Source: JAWLCA01 sp041687395
GTDB lineage: Bacteria > Pseudomonadota > Alphaproteobacteria > Rhodobacterales > Rhodobacteraceae
Reading direction: 5' to 3'
NCBI GenBank assembly: GCA_041687395.1
Contig: JAWLCA010000006.1
Coordinates: 62,001 to 126,000, forward strand
DNA length: 64,000 bases
The notes beneath the pieces are model-generated. The model searched no databases, was not told where the DNA came from, and saw only the letters and a program-made list of their open reading frames with translations. The first letter of the stretch is position 1, and each line of letters starts with the position of its first letter. Positions 1 through 9,136 of the stretch are shown here, piece by piece. Made by a program: the position numbers and the translations under genes.

Positions 1-427
1 TCGGCTTGCCGCACAGAAGGCCCCTTTTGCGAGCCCGACGCACGCCGCAGTGCGGTTTACGTCAGGCTTCGGCACGCGCCGTGACCCGAAGACCGGGGGA
101 CGCCGGATGCACTCGGGCCTCGACTTTGCGGGCCCTCACGGCACCCCGATCCTTGCCACCGCTGACGGCGTGGTGAAGATCGCCCGCACCCAGGGCGGCT
201 ACGGCCGGGCGGTGATCATCCAGCACGACTTCGGCATCGAGACCCTGTATGCGCACCTGTCGCAAATCCGGGTGAAGGAAGGCCAAAGGGTATCGCGCGG
301 CGACCGGATCGGTGATATGGGGAACACCGGTCGGTCCACCGGCACCCATCTTCACTACGAAGTCCGGCTCGGTGGCTCCGCAGTCAACCCGATGACCTAT
401 ATCAAGGCGGCGCGAGATGTTTTCTAA
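1..427 (+). CDS. M23 family metallopeptidase, C-terminal part (cut by window edge)
   Basis: The frame is open from base 2, so the true start lies upstream of the window; about 141 residues are visible. They form a LytM/M23 zinc endopeptidase domain. The HxGxD zinc motif is seen as HSGLD, followed by the glycine-rich core GGYGR and the second zinc motif as HLHYE, with an NPMTY ending typical of the family. Such enzymes cut peptide cross-links in periplasmic peptidoglycan. The last 11 bases overlap the bactofilin start. M23 genes next to bactofilin genes are a recurrent pair in which the filament is thought to position the hydrolase. Any signal peptide or membrane anchor is outside the window. 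Confidence 0.93.
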   Translation, partial: RLAAQKAPFASPTHAAVRFTSGFGTRRDPKTGGRRMHSGLDFAGPHGTPILATADGVVKIARTQGGYGRAVIIQHDFGIETLYAHLSQIRVKEGQRVSRGDRIGDMGNTGRSTGTHLHYEVRLGGSAVNPMTYIKAARDVF

Positions 428-974
428 GAGCAGGATCAACGAGCCCGGTCCCAAGAAATCGGCCGAGGTCGATCCCACCACAACGAATGAGAGTTCCATG
501 AGCAGACCCGCGACCGATTTCGCATCTTCTTCCTCATCGAAGGCCAAGCCGCCCGCATCGACGCTGTCGTCGGACATGACGGTGACCGGCAACATGAAGA
601 CCTCTGGCGACATCCAGGTCGAAGGCACGGTCGAGGGCGATATCCGGGCCCACCTGCTGACCGTCGGGGAAAGCGCCACCATCCGGGGCGAGATCGTGGC
701 AGATGACGTCGTCATCAACGGCCGGGTTATCGGCCGGGTTCGCGGTCTTAAGGTGCGCCTAACGGCGACCGCACGGGTCGAAGGCGACATCATCCACAAG
801 ACGATCGCCATCGAATCCGGTGCCCATTTCGAGGGTTCCGTTCAGCGCCAGGAAGACCCGTTGAGCACCGGAACAGCCCGTCCGGCCGGGGCGCAACCCA
901 GCGCGGCGCCGACACAGTCGTCTGCCGTAAGCCAGGCGGTGGCCGCGAAGTCGGCAGAGCCCCAGCGCGGCTGA
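417..974 (+). CDS. Bactofilin (polymer-forming cytoskeletal protein)
   Basis: This 185-residue protein has the bactofilin (DUF583) beta-helix core at about residues 55-135. The core is a run of short repeats with alternating hydrophobic residues (GDIQVEGTVEGDI, VVINGRVIGRV). It is flanked by a charged and Ser/Thr-rich N-terminus and an Ala/Pro/Gln-rich tail, the usual bactofilin plan. Bactofilins self-assemble without nucleotide and act as membrane-bound scaffolds for cell-wall enzymes. The first ATG lies inside the M23 gene, 8 bases before its stop; a second in-frame ATG at 498 would also keep the whole core. A strong terminator follows, so the peptidase and bactofilin appear to end one transcription unit. 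Confidence 0.92.
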   Translation: MFSKSRINEPGPKKSAEVDPTTTNESSMSRPATDFASSSSSKAKPPASTLSSDMTVTGNMKTSGDIQVEGTVEGDIRAHLLTVGESATIRGEIVADDVVINGRVIGRVRGLKVRLTATARVEGDIIHKTIAIESGAHFEGSVQRQEDPLSTGTARPAGAQPSAAPTQSSAVSQAVAAKSAEPQRG

Positions 975-994
975 TACCTTGCAAAATCCAGATG

Positions 995-1018
995 AAATGC
1001 CGCCTTTGGCGGCATTTT
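995..1018 (+). terminator. Rho-independent terminator after bactofilin
   Basis: A 10-bp stem AAATGCCGCC / GGCGGCATTT closes on a three-base TTT loop and runs into TTTTATTTG. It lies 20 bases after the bactofilin stop, so it is a textbook intrinsic terminator for the M23-bactofilin unit. Confidence 0.88.
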
Positions 1019-1224
1019 ATTTGTTGGAAGGTCATCTGACATTTCTTGCAGTGGCCACCGCGGCGCGCGCAAGGGACGCCACAGGATGCAGTGGCTTCCT
1101 GCTCATCCGCATCGCGCCCCGACTCACGCAATGATTTGCGACATGCTCCGGTCCACGATAGCGTGGTTTCAGAGGCGCACATCATCCTCATCCTATCGCG
1201 CTGCACCAAGACAAGGGGCAGGAC

Positions 1225-2850
1225 ATGACGACGGTCCAGACTGAACCGATTCACGGCCAGAAACCCGGCACCTCCGGTCTGCGCAAGAAGACGCCCGTCT
1301 TCATGCAGCGCCACTATCTTGAGAATTTCGTGCAGTCGATCCTTGATGCGATCGGCGGCGCGACCGGCAAGACCTTCGTTCTGGGCGGCGACGGGCGCTA
1401 TTTCAATGACCGCGCGGCGCAGGTGATCCTGCGCATGGCCGCAGCCAACGGCGCCGCGCGCGTGATCGTCGGTCAGCATGCGATCCTGTCGACGCCCGCA
1501 GCCTCGAACCTGATCCGCAGCCGCGGCACCGATGGCGGCATCATCCTCTCCGCCAGCCACAATCCCGGTGGGCCGGACGAGGATTTCGGTGTGAAATTCA
1601 ACACCCCAAATGGTGGCCCAGCCCCCGAGTCGGTGACCGAGGCGATTCATCAGGCGAGCACGCGGATCACAGGCTACCGTATCCTCGAGGCCCACGATGC
1701 CGACCTGTCAAGTCTGGGCGAGCAGCGCATGGGCGAGATGGTGATCGAGGTGGTTGATCCCGTCGGCGACTATGCCGATCTGATGGAAACGCTTTTCGAC
1801 TTCGACGCGATCCGCGCCATGGCGTCGGCCGGCTTTCGGATGCGGTTCGATGCGATGTGCGCCGTGACCGGCCCCTATGCCGCCGAGATCCTGGAGAACC
1901 GTCTGGGCTTTCCGGCCGGAACCGTGGTCAACGGAGAGCCGCTGCCCGATTTCGGCGGCCTGCACCCCGACCCGAACCCGACCTGGGCCAAGGCGTTGAT
2001 GATCGAGATGTTCGGCCCCCTTGCCCCCGATTTCGGCGCCGCCTCGGACGGCGACGGCGATCGGAACATGGTGCTGGGCCGGGGGGTCTATGTCAGCCCC
2101 TCGGACAGTCTGGCGGTGCTGGTGGCCAATGCCCACGTCGCGCCGGGTTACGCCGGCGGACTGCGCGGTGTCGCGCGGTCGATGCCGACGTCGGCGGCGG
2201 TGGACCGGGTGGCTGCAAAGCTGGGGATTCCGTCCTACGAGACGCCGACCGGTTGGAAGTTCTTCGGCGCCCTGCTGGACGCCGGCCGCGCCACGATCTG
2301 CGGCGAGGAAAGCTTCGGCACCGGGTCCGACCATGTGCGCGAGAAGGACGGCCTCTGGGCGGTACTCCTGTGGCTCAATATCCTGGCCGTGCGGGGTGAA
2401 AGCGTGGCCGACATTCTGGTCGCGCATTGGTCGGAGTTCGGGCGCACCTACTATTCCCGGCACGATTTCGAGGGGTTGGAGGTGAAGGCGGCCACGTCGA
2501 TGCTGAAGGCATTGGAGGACCGCGTGCCCGATCTGCCGGGCACCGAGGTGGAGGGGCTGCACATCGCGGCCGCCGACGACTTTACCTACACCGATCCAGT
2601 GGATGGCTCGGTGTCGGAACATCAGGGTCTGCGCATCGTCTTCCGCGACGGATCGCGGGTCGTGATGCGGCTCTCCGGCACGGGAACCGAGGGCGCGACC
2701 CTGCGCGTGTATCTGGAACATCATGAACCGGGGCCGCGCAACCTCGACCGTGACCCGCAAGAGGCCCTCGCCCCCGTGATCCGCGCGGCACATGCCTTGG
2801 CAGCGATCAAAAAGTGGACTGGCCGGGACGCTCCCGACGTCATCACCTGA
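1225..2850 (+). CDS. pgm: Alpha-D-glucose phosphate-specific phosphoglucomutase
   Basis: The 541-residue protein interconverts glucose 1-phosphate and glucose 6-phosphate, linking central metabolism to nucleotide-sugar and glycan synthesis. The phosphoserine loop is seen as SASHNPGG (around residue 110), the metal-binding loop as SDGDGDRN, and the C-terminal phosphate-binding site as RLSGTGTEG. Length matches the roughly 545-residue family. The ATG has AGGGGCAGG just upstream. The gene stands alone between the bactofilin terminator and a convergent DUF2189 gene. Confidence 0.96.
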   Translation: MTTVQTEPIHGQKPGTSGLRKKTPVFMQRHYLENFVQSILDAIGGATGKTFVLGGDGRYFNDRAAQVILRMAAANGAARVIVGQHAILSTPAASNLIRSRGTDGGIILSASHNPGGPDEDFGVKFNTPNGGPAPESVTEAIHQASTRITGYRILEAHDADLSSLGEQRMGEMVIEVVDPVGDYADLMETLFDFDAIRAMASAGFRMRFDAMCAVTGPYAAEILENRLGFPAGTVVNGEPLPDFGGLHPDPNPTWAKALMIEMFGPLAPDFGAASDGDGDRNMVLGRGVYVSPSDSLAVLVANAHVAPGYAGGLRGVARSMPTSAAVDRVAAKLGIPSYETPTGWKFFGALLDAGRATICGEESFGTGSDHVREKDGLWAVLLWLNILAVRGESVADILVAHWSEFGRTYYSRHDFEGLEVKAATSMLKALEDRVPDLPGTEVEGLHIAAADDFTYTDPVDGSVSEHQGLRIVFRDGSRVVMRLSGTGTEGATLRVYLEHHEPGPRNLDRDPQEALAPVIRAAHALAAIKKWTGRDAPDVIT

Positions 2851-2870
2851 TCCGCCAGTCCCGGTTTTTT
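2823..2870 (+). terminator. Candidate terminator at the end of pgm
   Basis: CCGGGAC (2823-2829) can pair with GTCCCGG (2858-2864), directly followed by six T. The 28-base loop contains the pgm stop codon and is long for an intrinsic terminator, so this is only a candidate. Confidence 0.4.
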
Positions 2871-2937
2871 CTCCAGAACGGAAGCGCCCGCACCGTTCAG
2901 GACGGCACGGGCACCTTGGGATAAACCCGCCTCCCGT

Positions 2938-3723
2938 CTAGCCGTCTGCCAGCGTCCGGCGATAGAGATGCCAGCTCGCATGCCCAAGCAGCGGCAGGAC
3001 GATGAAGAGCCCCAGGAACGCCGGGATCATTGCCGCCACCGTCAGTACCGCGATCGTCGCGGCCCACCGCATCATCACGGCCGGGTTCTGCTTCACCACT
3101 TCGACCGAGGCCATCATCGCGCTGACGAAATCGATGTCGCGGTCCAACAGAAGCGGCAGGCTGATGACCTGGGTCGTGAACAGGACCAGCGCGATCACCA
3201 GTCCTGCAATCCCACCCACCAGCATCAGCAGGATCCCCTCGACCGTCATTAGAGACCAGAGCGAATGGCCGATGTTCGGGATCGACCCGGTCCCCTGGAA
3301 GATCGCAAAGATCACCCGCGCGACCACCAGCCACATCATGAAGAAGACCAGCAGCATCACCGCCAGCGCCGGGATCTGGCCGTTACCGTGGCGGAACGGC
3401 GCCCGCATCACGGCCCCCCAATCCAGCTTCTCGCCACTCTCCAGCCGCCGGCTGACCTCGTAAAGGCCCAGGGCCACGAAGGGCGCGATGAGCGGAAAGC
3501 CAAAGGCCGCGGGGATCAACCACCAGAACTGCCCCGTCTCAGCCATCAGCCACGAAAACGCCAAGCCTGCGCCGGCATAGATGGCGGCGAAGAAGATGCC
3601 ATATTGCGGGGCGCGCTTGAAATCGGCCCAGCCTGCATTCAGCGCCGCCTTCAGGTCGTCCTGCGTGATCGATTTGAAGTCCGGCATGACGCCCGGCGCC
3701 GGCGTCGTGTCGACATGGGACAT
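2938..3723 (-). CDS. DUF2189 domain-containing integral membrane protein
   Basis: This 261-residue protein has a short soluble N-terminus (SITQDDLKAALNAGWADFKRAP is spread over the first 45 residues) followed by about six hydrophobic segments, matching the DUF2189 family of inner-membrane proteins. No enzymatic function is known for this family. The ATG at 3723 is chosen because AAGGAGG lies directly upstream of it. A longer frame starting at 3762 adds 13 residues without a ribosome site. The gene is convergent with pgm and separate from prfB, which ends downstream of its start. Confidence 0.8.
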   Translation of the reverse strand: MSHVDTTPAPGVMPDFKSITQDDLKAALNAGWADFKRAPQYGIFFAAIYAGAGLAFSWLMAETGQFWWLIPAAFGFPLIAPFVALGLYEVSRRLESGEKLDWGAVMRAPFRHGNGQIPALAVMLLVFFMMWLVVARVIFAIFQGTGSIPNIGHSLWSLMTVEGILLMLVGGIAGLVIALVLFTTQVISLPLLLDRDIDFVSAMMASVEVVKQNPAVMMRWAATIAVLTVAAMIPAFLGLFIVLPLLGHASWHLYRRTLADG

Positions 3724-3816
3724 GGGGTTCCTCCTTGGGCTCATCTGTTGATGCTCGCGCATCCAAGTTCAAGCCTAGTCAGAACTTTGCCCCTAGCAAA
3801 GGGGGTTTTCGCGCCC

Positions 3817-4944
3817 TCAGCCCTCGGCGCGCGCCTCGGCGCGGCTCTTGCCCGACACATTCTGCGCCAGCGTGGCCGCCATGAACTGATCCAGGTCGCC
3901 GTCCAGCACGCCCTGCGTGTCCGAGGTTTCCACGCCGGTGCGCAGATCCTTCACCATCTGGTAGGGCTGCAGCACATAGCTGCGTATCTGGTTGCCCCAG
4001 CCGGCATCGCCCTTGGCGTCGTGCGCCGCCTCGATCGCCTCGGTCCGCTTGCGCAGCTCCAGCTCGTAGAGCCGCGACTTCAGCGCGTTCATCGCGATCT
4101 CACGGTTCTGGTGCTGCGACTTCTGGCTGCTGGTGACGACGATGTTGGTGGGGATGTGGGTGATCCGTACGGCCGAATCCGTGGTGTTCACGTGCTGCCC
4201 GCCCGCGCCCGAGGAGCGGTAGGTATCGATGCGAATGTCGGACGGGTTGATCTCGATCTCGATGTTGTCGTCGACGACCGGATAGACCCAGACGGAACTG
4301 AACGAGGTGTGCCGCCGCGCGGCGGAATCGTAGGGCGAGATCCGCACCAGACGGTGCACGCCCGATTCCGATTTCAGCCAGCCATAGGCATTCGGCCCGC
4401 TGATCTTGTAGGAAACCGAGCGGATGCCGGCCTCTTCGCCCGCGGTTTCCGACATCAGTTCGACCGTGTAGCCCTTCTTCTCGGCCCACCGGACGTACAT
4501 CCGCGCCAGCATCGCTGCCCAATCGCAGCTTTCGGTGCCACCCGCGCCGGCGTTGATCTCCAGGAAGGTGTCGTTGCAGTCGGCCTCGCCATCCAGCAGC
4601 GCCTCGAGTTCCTTCTGCGCGGCCTTGTCGGCCAGCGCCCGCAGCGCGGCTTCGGCCTCCGTCACGATCTCGGTGTCGCCCTCGGCCTCGCCCAGCTCGA
4701 TCAGGTCGATGTTGTCCTGCAGGTCCTTGCTGATGGAATTCCACGTGCCGTAGGCATCGATCAGCATCTGCCGTTCCCGCATCAGCTTCTGCGCCTTGGC
4801 GGGGTCGTCCCACAGGCCCGGATCCTCGATCAGCGCATCGAACTCCTCCATCCGGTGGGGGGCGGTCTCCACGTCAAGTCGCTGCGCCAGCAGGTGCAGG
4901 GATTTGCGGATCTTCTCGACGAGCGTCTGAGCCTCGGCGCGCAT
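3817..4944 (-). CDS. prfB: Peptide chain release factor 2
   Basis: RF2 ends translation at UAA and UGA codons. The 375-residue protein carries the catalytic GGQ (residues 248-250) and the codon-reading loop as SPY at 203-205, where E. coli RF2 has SPF. The N-terminal PCRF domain and the C-terminal region (WGNQIRSYVL, VLDGDLDQF) are complete. The frame is uninterrupted through the region where many bacteria use an in-frame UGA and a +1 shift to autoregulate prfB, so that control is absent here. PBP1A lies upstream on the same strand, 69 bases away. Confidence 0.96.
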   Translation of the reverse strand: MRAEAQTLVEKIRKSLHLLAQRLDVETAPHRMEEFDALIEDPGLWDDPAKAQKLMRERQMLIDAYGTWNSISKDLQDNIDLIELGEAEGDTEIVTEAEAALRALADKAAQKELEALLDGEADCNDTFLEINAGAGGTESCDWAAMLARMYVRWAEKKGYTVELMSETAGEEAGIRSVSYKISGPNAYGWLKSESGVHRLVRISPYDSAARRHTSFSSVWVYPVVDDNIEIEINPSDIRIDTYRSSGAGGQHVNTTDSAVRITHIPTNIVVTSSQKSQHQNREIAMNALKSRLYELELRKRTEAIEAAHDAKGDAGWGNQIRSYVLQPYQMVKDLRTGVETSDTQGVLDGDLDQFMAATLAQNVSGKSRAEARAEG

Positions 4945-5013
4945 GGGGGTAGATACTCCGGAAATGTCAGGGGCGGGTGATAGACCGAAGCGGCCCGTTC
5001 GTGCAAGCCGCCC

Positions 5014-7551
5014 CTAGTAAAGCCCGCCCGAGGAAAGCGTGCCGAAATTAGACCGCTCGGGGATGATCGCCCGGCGGCCGGTCGAGGTGGTGACCTCCTG
5101 CGATTGCTCGACCTCACCGCGGTCGTAGAGCGGCAGGTTCGATCCCATCGCGAAGCCGCCATCCAGCGTCACGCCGAACATCGGCTCCCAACCATCGCGG
5201 AAGTATTCAGAGACCACGTGATCGCCGGTCGCGCTGTCCGGCAGACGAGCGCCGGTGAAGCGGTCGATCTTCACGAAATAGCCGCCGGGCGGAACGGCAA
5301 AGCGGGTGCCGCCGTATTTCTCGACCGCCTCGCGCATGAAGCTGGTGAACACCGGCCCGCAGGTGCCGCCGCCCGACACGCTGCCCAGGCTGCGCGGCTG
5401 GTCGTAGCCGATGTAGCACCCCGCCACGATGTTCGAGGTGTAGCCGACGAACCACACGTCCTTGCTGTCGTTGGTGGTCCCGGTTTTGCCCGCCACGGGC
5501 ACCGGCAGGCTGATTGATCGGCCCGTGCCGCGCTGGATGACGCCTTCCATCATCGAGGTCAGCTGATAGGCCGTTACCGGGTCCATTATCCGCTCCCGGT
5601 CCGAGGTGATGCGCGGGATCACGCCGGGGTCGAGGCTGGCCAGTTCGCAGTCCACGCACTCGCGCTCGTCATGACGATAGATCGTATGGCCCCAGCGGTC
5701 CTGCACCCGGTCGACGAGCGTGGGTTCCACCCGCTCACCACCGTTGGCGAACATCGCGTAGGCGGCGACCATCTTGAACAGCGTGGTCTCCTGTGCGCCC
5801 AGGGCGTTGGCCAGGAACTGACGCATCGGCGCGTAAACGCCGAACCGCTCGGCATATTCTGCCACCGTGTCCATGCCAATCTCTTGCGCAAGGCGGACGG
5901 TCATCAGGTTGCGCGACTGCTCGATCCCGGTGCGCAGTGGCGTCGGGCCATAGTACTGGTTCGTCGCGTTCTGCGGCCGCCAGATGCCTTGGGGCGTGTC
6001 CACTTCGATCGGAGCATCGACGACGATGGTGGCCGGGCTGTAGCCGCTGTCCAGCGCGGCGGCGTAGATGAACGGCTTGAACGCCGACCCCGGCTGCCGC
6101 TGCGCCTGCGTCGCGCGGTTGAAGACGGAATCCTGATAGGAAAACCCGCCTTGAATCGCGATCACCCGGCCATTGTTCACATCCATCGCCATGAAGGCGC
6201 CCTGCACCTCGGGCACCTGGCGCAGCGACCAGCGCTGAAACTCTCCGGCATCGTTGGTCAGTGCCTTGACAAGCACCACCTCGCCCGCGCTGACCAGATC
6301 GCCGGCGCGTTGCGCCCGCGGCCCCAACCGGCCATCGGCCTGCCGCTTGCGCGCCCAGGTCACGTCCTCAGCCAGAATGAAATGGCCGTCCTCGTCCTCC
6401 TCGACACCTTCGATACCGATGCGCGCCGCCTGTTCGCCCACCGACAACACCACGGCCGGATACCAGCCGTCGATGTCGCGGGGCACCTCTGCGGCCGCCA
6501 GCGCGGCGCGCCAGCTCACCTCGGTTCCCAGTTCGGCTTCGGGAATCGCGCGTCGCGTCCCGCGCCAGATGCCAAGGTTGCGGTCGTACCGCTCCAGCCC
6601 CTCGCGCAGTGCCTTGGCCGCGACTTCCTGCAGTTCGGGATCAACGGTCGCGCGGATCGTCAGGCCACCGCCGAAGAATTCCTGCTCGCCAAAAGTGCCA
6701 GACAACTGGCGCCGGATCTCGTCGGTAAAATAGTCGCGCGGCGGGAGGCTGTCGCGGAATGCAGGAAAATCCCCGCCCTGAACGGTGCGCAGCGGCTCGG
6801 CGATCGCGGCCTCCATCGTCGCCTGATCGATGTAGCCGTTGTCCAGCATCTCGCGCAGCACGTAGTTGCGGCGTTCGGTCACCCGCTCCTTGGCGCGAAC
6901 CGGGTGATAAGACGACGGCGCCTGGGGGAGCGCCGCCAGGAACGCCGCCTCGTGCACCTCAAGCTGGCCGAGCGTCTTGTTGAAATAGGTCTGCGCTGCG
7001 GCCATCACGCCATAGCTGTTCTGGCCAAGGAAGATCTCGTTCAGATAAAGTTCCAGGATCTTGTCCTTGGGCAGCGTCTCCTCGATCCGGGAGGCAAGGA
7101 TGATTTCCTTGATCTTCCGCTCGCCCGTACGATCGCCCGACAGCAGAAAGTTCTTCATCACTTGCTGCGTGATCGTCGATGCCCCGCGCACCGTCTGGCC
7201 GCGGGTCGCGATCGCCTCGTAGGCCGCCGCCGCGATGCCGCGCACGTCATACCCCTGGTGCACGTAGAAATTCTTGTCCTCGGCCGAGATGAAGGCATGC
7301 TTCACCACGTCCGGGATCTCCTCGATCGGGGCGAAGATCCGGCGCTCCTGCGCGAATTCGTCGATCATCCGCCCCTCGACCGAGTAGATTCGGCTGATGG
7401 TGGGCGGGGCGTACTGCGCCAGTTGCTCGTGGCTGGGCAGTTCGCGGGAATACATCCAGAAGACCCCGCCAACCGTCAGCGCGGCGAAGAAGACGGCCAT
7501 GGTCAGCCAACTGAAGATGCCCCCCACGGCGGAGGTCAGAAACCGGATCAC
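5014..7551 (-). CDS. mrcA: Penicillin-binding protein 1A, bifunctional transglycosylase/transpeptidase
   Basis: This class A PBP of 845 residues polymerises glycan strands and cross-links peptides at the periplasmic face. One N-terminal membrane helix is followed by the GT51 domain with its catalytic glutamate at about residue 91 (SAEDKNFY) and the motif ASTITQQV. An OB-like insert separates it from the transpeptidase domain with SAFK (nucleophile Ser about 489), SRN (546-548) and KTGT (689-692). The start is placed at GTG 7551, which has AGAAGGGGAAG six bases upstream and begins VIRFLTS as in related proteins; the frame extends to 7623 but that part is not conserved. A long leader of 315 bases precedes it. 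Confidence 0.95.
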   Translation of the reverse strand: MIRFLTSAVGGIFSWLTMAVFFAALTVGGVFWMYSRELPSHEQLAQYAPPTISRIYSVEGRMIDEFAQERRIFAPIEEIPDVVKHAFISAEDKNFYVHQGYDVRGIAAAAYEAIATRGQTVRGASTITQQVMKNFLLSGDRTGERKIKEIILASRIEETLPKDKILELYLNEIFLGQNSYGVMAAAQTYFNKTLGQLEVHEAAFLAALPQAPSSYHPVRAKERVTERRNYVLREMLDNGYIDQATMEAAIAEPLRTVQGGDFPAFRDSLPPRDYFTDEIRRQLSGTFGEQEFFGGGLTIRATVDPELQEVAAKALREGLERYDRNLGIWRGTRRAIPEAELGTEVSWRAALAAAEVPRDIDGWYPAVVLSVGEQAARIGIEGVEEDEDGHFILAEDVTWARKRQADGRLGPRAQRAGDLVSAGEVVLVKALTNDAGEFQRWSLRQVPEVQGAFMAMDVNNGRVIAIQGGFSYQDSVFNRATQAQRQPGSAFKPFIYAAALDSGYSPATIVVDAPIEVDTPQGIWRPQNATNQYYGPTPLRTGIEQSRNLMTVRLAQEIGMDTVAEYAERFGVYAPMRQFLANALGAQETTLFKMVAAYAMFANGGERVEPTLVDRVQDRWGHTIYRHDERECVDCELASLDPGVIPRITSDRERIMDPVTAYQLTSMMEGVIQRGTGRSISLPVPVAGKTGTTNDSKDVWFVGYTSNIVAGCYIGYDQPRSLGSVSGGGTCGPVFTSFMREAVEKYGGTRFAVPPGGYFVKIDRFTGARLPDSATGDHVVSEYFRDGWEPMFGVTLDGGFAMGSNLPLYDRGEVEQSQEVTTSTGRRAIIPERSNFGTLSSGGLY

Positions 7552-7866
7552 AAGAACTTCCCCTTCTGGACGGACCATCATATACGCGCCCCGGACTGCG
7601 CGGTCAAAACGCAACCGCACCAACGCGCGGGATTCGCTGCCGCCCGCCGGTCACGATTGGCTGAGGCATGCAGCGATCCGGTCAACAGACCCCGAACATA
7701 CCTGCGCGCGCCCGCTCCGCCCCCGACCCTGGGGTGACGGACCGTCCGCGCAGGATCTAAGCACCTGTGCATTCTTGCAAGGATTGCTGGCTAACTGTGC
7801 GATTTTTTGGGTATGCACGGCAGAGGCACGTGAAGCATACCTATTTGCACACGCAGATTTCGCGGC
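7552..7866. other. Intergenic region of 315 bases upstream of mrcA
   Basis: The stretch separates two minus-strand genes. I see no convincing gene or tRNA. It holds one inverted repeat, GGTATGC (7810-7816) and GCATACC (7835-7841) with an 18-base spacer, just after the aminotransferase stop, and a run of six T at 7803-7808. No U-tract follows the repeat on the minus strand, so it is not a normal terminator. The mrcA promoter should be here but no clear -35/-10 pair was found. Confidence 0.5.
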
Positions 7867-9006
7867 TCAACGGGCGGCCATGAACCGCTCCAGGCGCGCC
7901 AATCCCTCGGCGATATCGGCGCTCGCGCGGGCATAGGAGAACCGCACCGTCCGCGCGCCTCGCACCGGGTCGAAATCCAAGCCCGGCGTGATCGCGACGC
8001 CTGCTTTTTCAAGAGCTTCCGAGCAGAACTTCACACTGTCATCCGTCAGGTCGGACACGTCGGCATAAACATAGAAGGCCCCGTCCGGCGGCGCGATCCG
8101 CGTGAACCCCGCACGCGGCAATCCGTCCAGCATCAAACGCCGGTTTTCCGCGTAAATCGAAAGGTTTGCCTCAAGTTCCTCATGGCATTCCAGCGCCGCC
8201 AGCGCCGCCACCTGGCTCGCATGGGGCGGGCAGATGAACATGTTCTGCGCCAACCGCTCGATCCGCCGCACATCCGCCTCGGGCACCACCATCCAGCCCA
8301 CACGCCACCCCGTCATGCTGAAGTATTTCGAGAACGAATTGATCACGCAGACCTCATCCGAAATCTCCAGCGCACTCACCGCCCGCCCCTCGTACTGCAG
8401 GCCGTGATAGATCTCGTCCGACACGAAATTCAGCCCCCGCCCGGCAGCCAGATCGATCAGCGCCGCAAGCCGTCCGCGCCCCAACATGGTGCCCGAAGGA
8501 TTGCCGGGTGAGGCGACTATAAGTCCCTGCAGTTCTTCTGTAATTTCCTCCGGAACCGGCTGGTATCGGTTCTCGGCGCGGGTCTGGATGCCCACGGGTT
8601 CCAGCGACAGAGCGTGCAGGATCTGCCGATAGCTGGGGTAACCGGGCTCGCCCAATCCCACCCGGTCACCGGCCTCGAAATACGCCGTGAAGGCCAGCAG
8701 AAACGCCGCCGACGACCCCGCCGTGACAATCACCCGCTCGGGATTCAGATCGACGCCGTACCAGCGCCGATAAAGCTGCGCGATGCCCCGCCGCAGTTCC
8801 GGCAATCCCAACGCCACGGTATACCCAAGCGCATCGGCCTCCATCGCCAGCGAGAGCGCGGCGCGCGCGCCGGAGGGTGCGGGCGTGCCCGGCTGGCCAA
8901 CCTCCATATGGATGATGTGCCGCCCCGCCGCCTCGGCGCGCCGCGCGGCCTCCATCACGTCCATCACGATGAAGGGCGCAACCTCGCCCCGTTTGGATCC
9001 ACGCAT
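7867..9006 (-). CDS. Pyridoxal phosphate-dependent class I/II aminotransferase
   Basis: This fold-type I aminotransferase has 379 residues. The N-terminal GQPGTPAP motif, the PLP pocket segment SPGNPSGT, the pyridine-contact segment SDEIYHGL and the Schiff-base lysine in NSFSKYFSMTGWRVGW are all present, as is the C-terminal arginine region VRFSYA. It belongs to the aspartate/aromatic aminotransferase superfamily; the substrate cannot be read from sequence. The ATG at 9006 has GGAGG seven bases upstream. The open frame to 9207 adds a non-conserved Arg-rich stretch running into the divergent gene and is rejected. Confidence 0.9.
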   Translation of the reverse strand: MRGSKRGEVAPFIVMDVMEAARRAEAAGRHIIHMEVGQPGTPAPSGARAALSLAMEADALGYTVALGLPELRRGIAQLYRRWYGVDLNPERVIVTAGSSAAFLLAFTAYFEAGDRVGLGEPGYPSYRQILHALSLEPVGIQTRAENRYQPVPEEITEELQGLIVASPGNPSGTMLGRGRLAALIDLAAGRGLNFVSDEIYHGLQYEGRAVSALEISDEVCVINSFSKYFSMTGWRVGWMVVPEADVRRIERLAQNMFICPPHASQVAALAALECHEELEANLSIYAENRRLMLDGLPRAGFTRIAPPDGAFYVYADVSDLTDDSVKFCSEALEKAGVAITPGLDFDPVRGARTVRFSYARASADIAEGLARLERFMAAR

Positions 9007-9136
9007 CTTTACCTCCGGGTTTCGGGGGTGATCGCAGCCCGGCCCGCAGAGGTCAAGCAAGCGTGAGGTGGCCCCCGCCCCCTTGCCTTGCCGGGGATAT
9101 CTGCGAAAGTCCGCGCCAAGCTGACAGGAGACGTTG

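Noticed and set aside
5671..7737. A 688-codon open frame on the plus strand
   Set aside because: It is the antisense of PBP1A, and its composition (His/Arg/Leu-rich) has no domain. PBP1A has all catalytic motifs on the other strand.
7578..7772. Small minus-strand frame upstream of mrcA
   Set aside because: It overlaps the mrcA leader, is Arg-rich and has no ribosome site or family resemblance.
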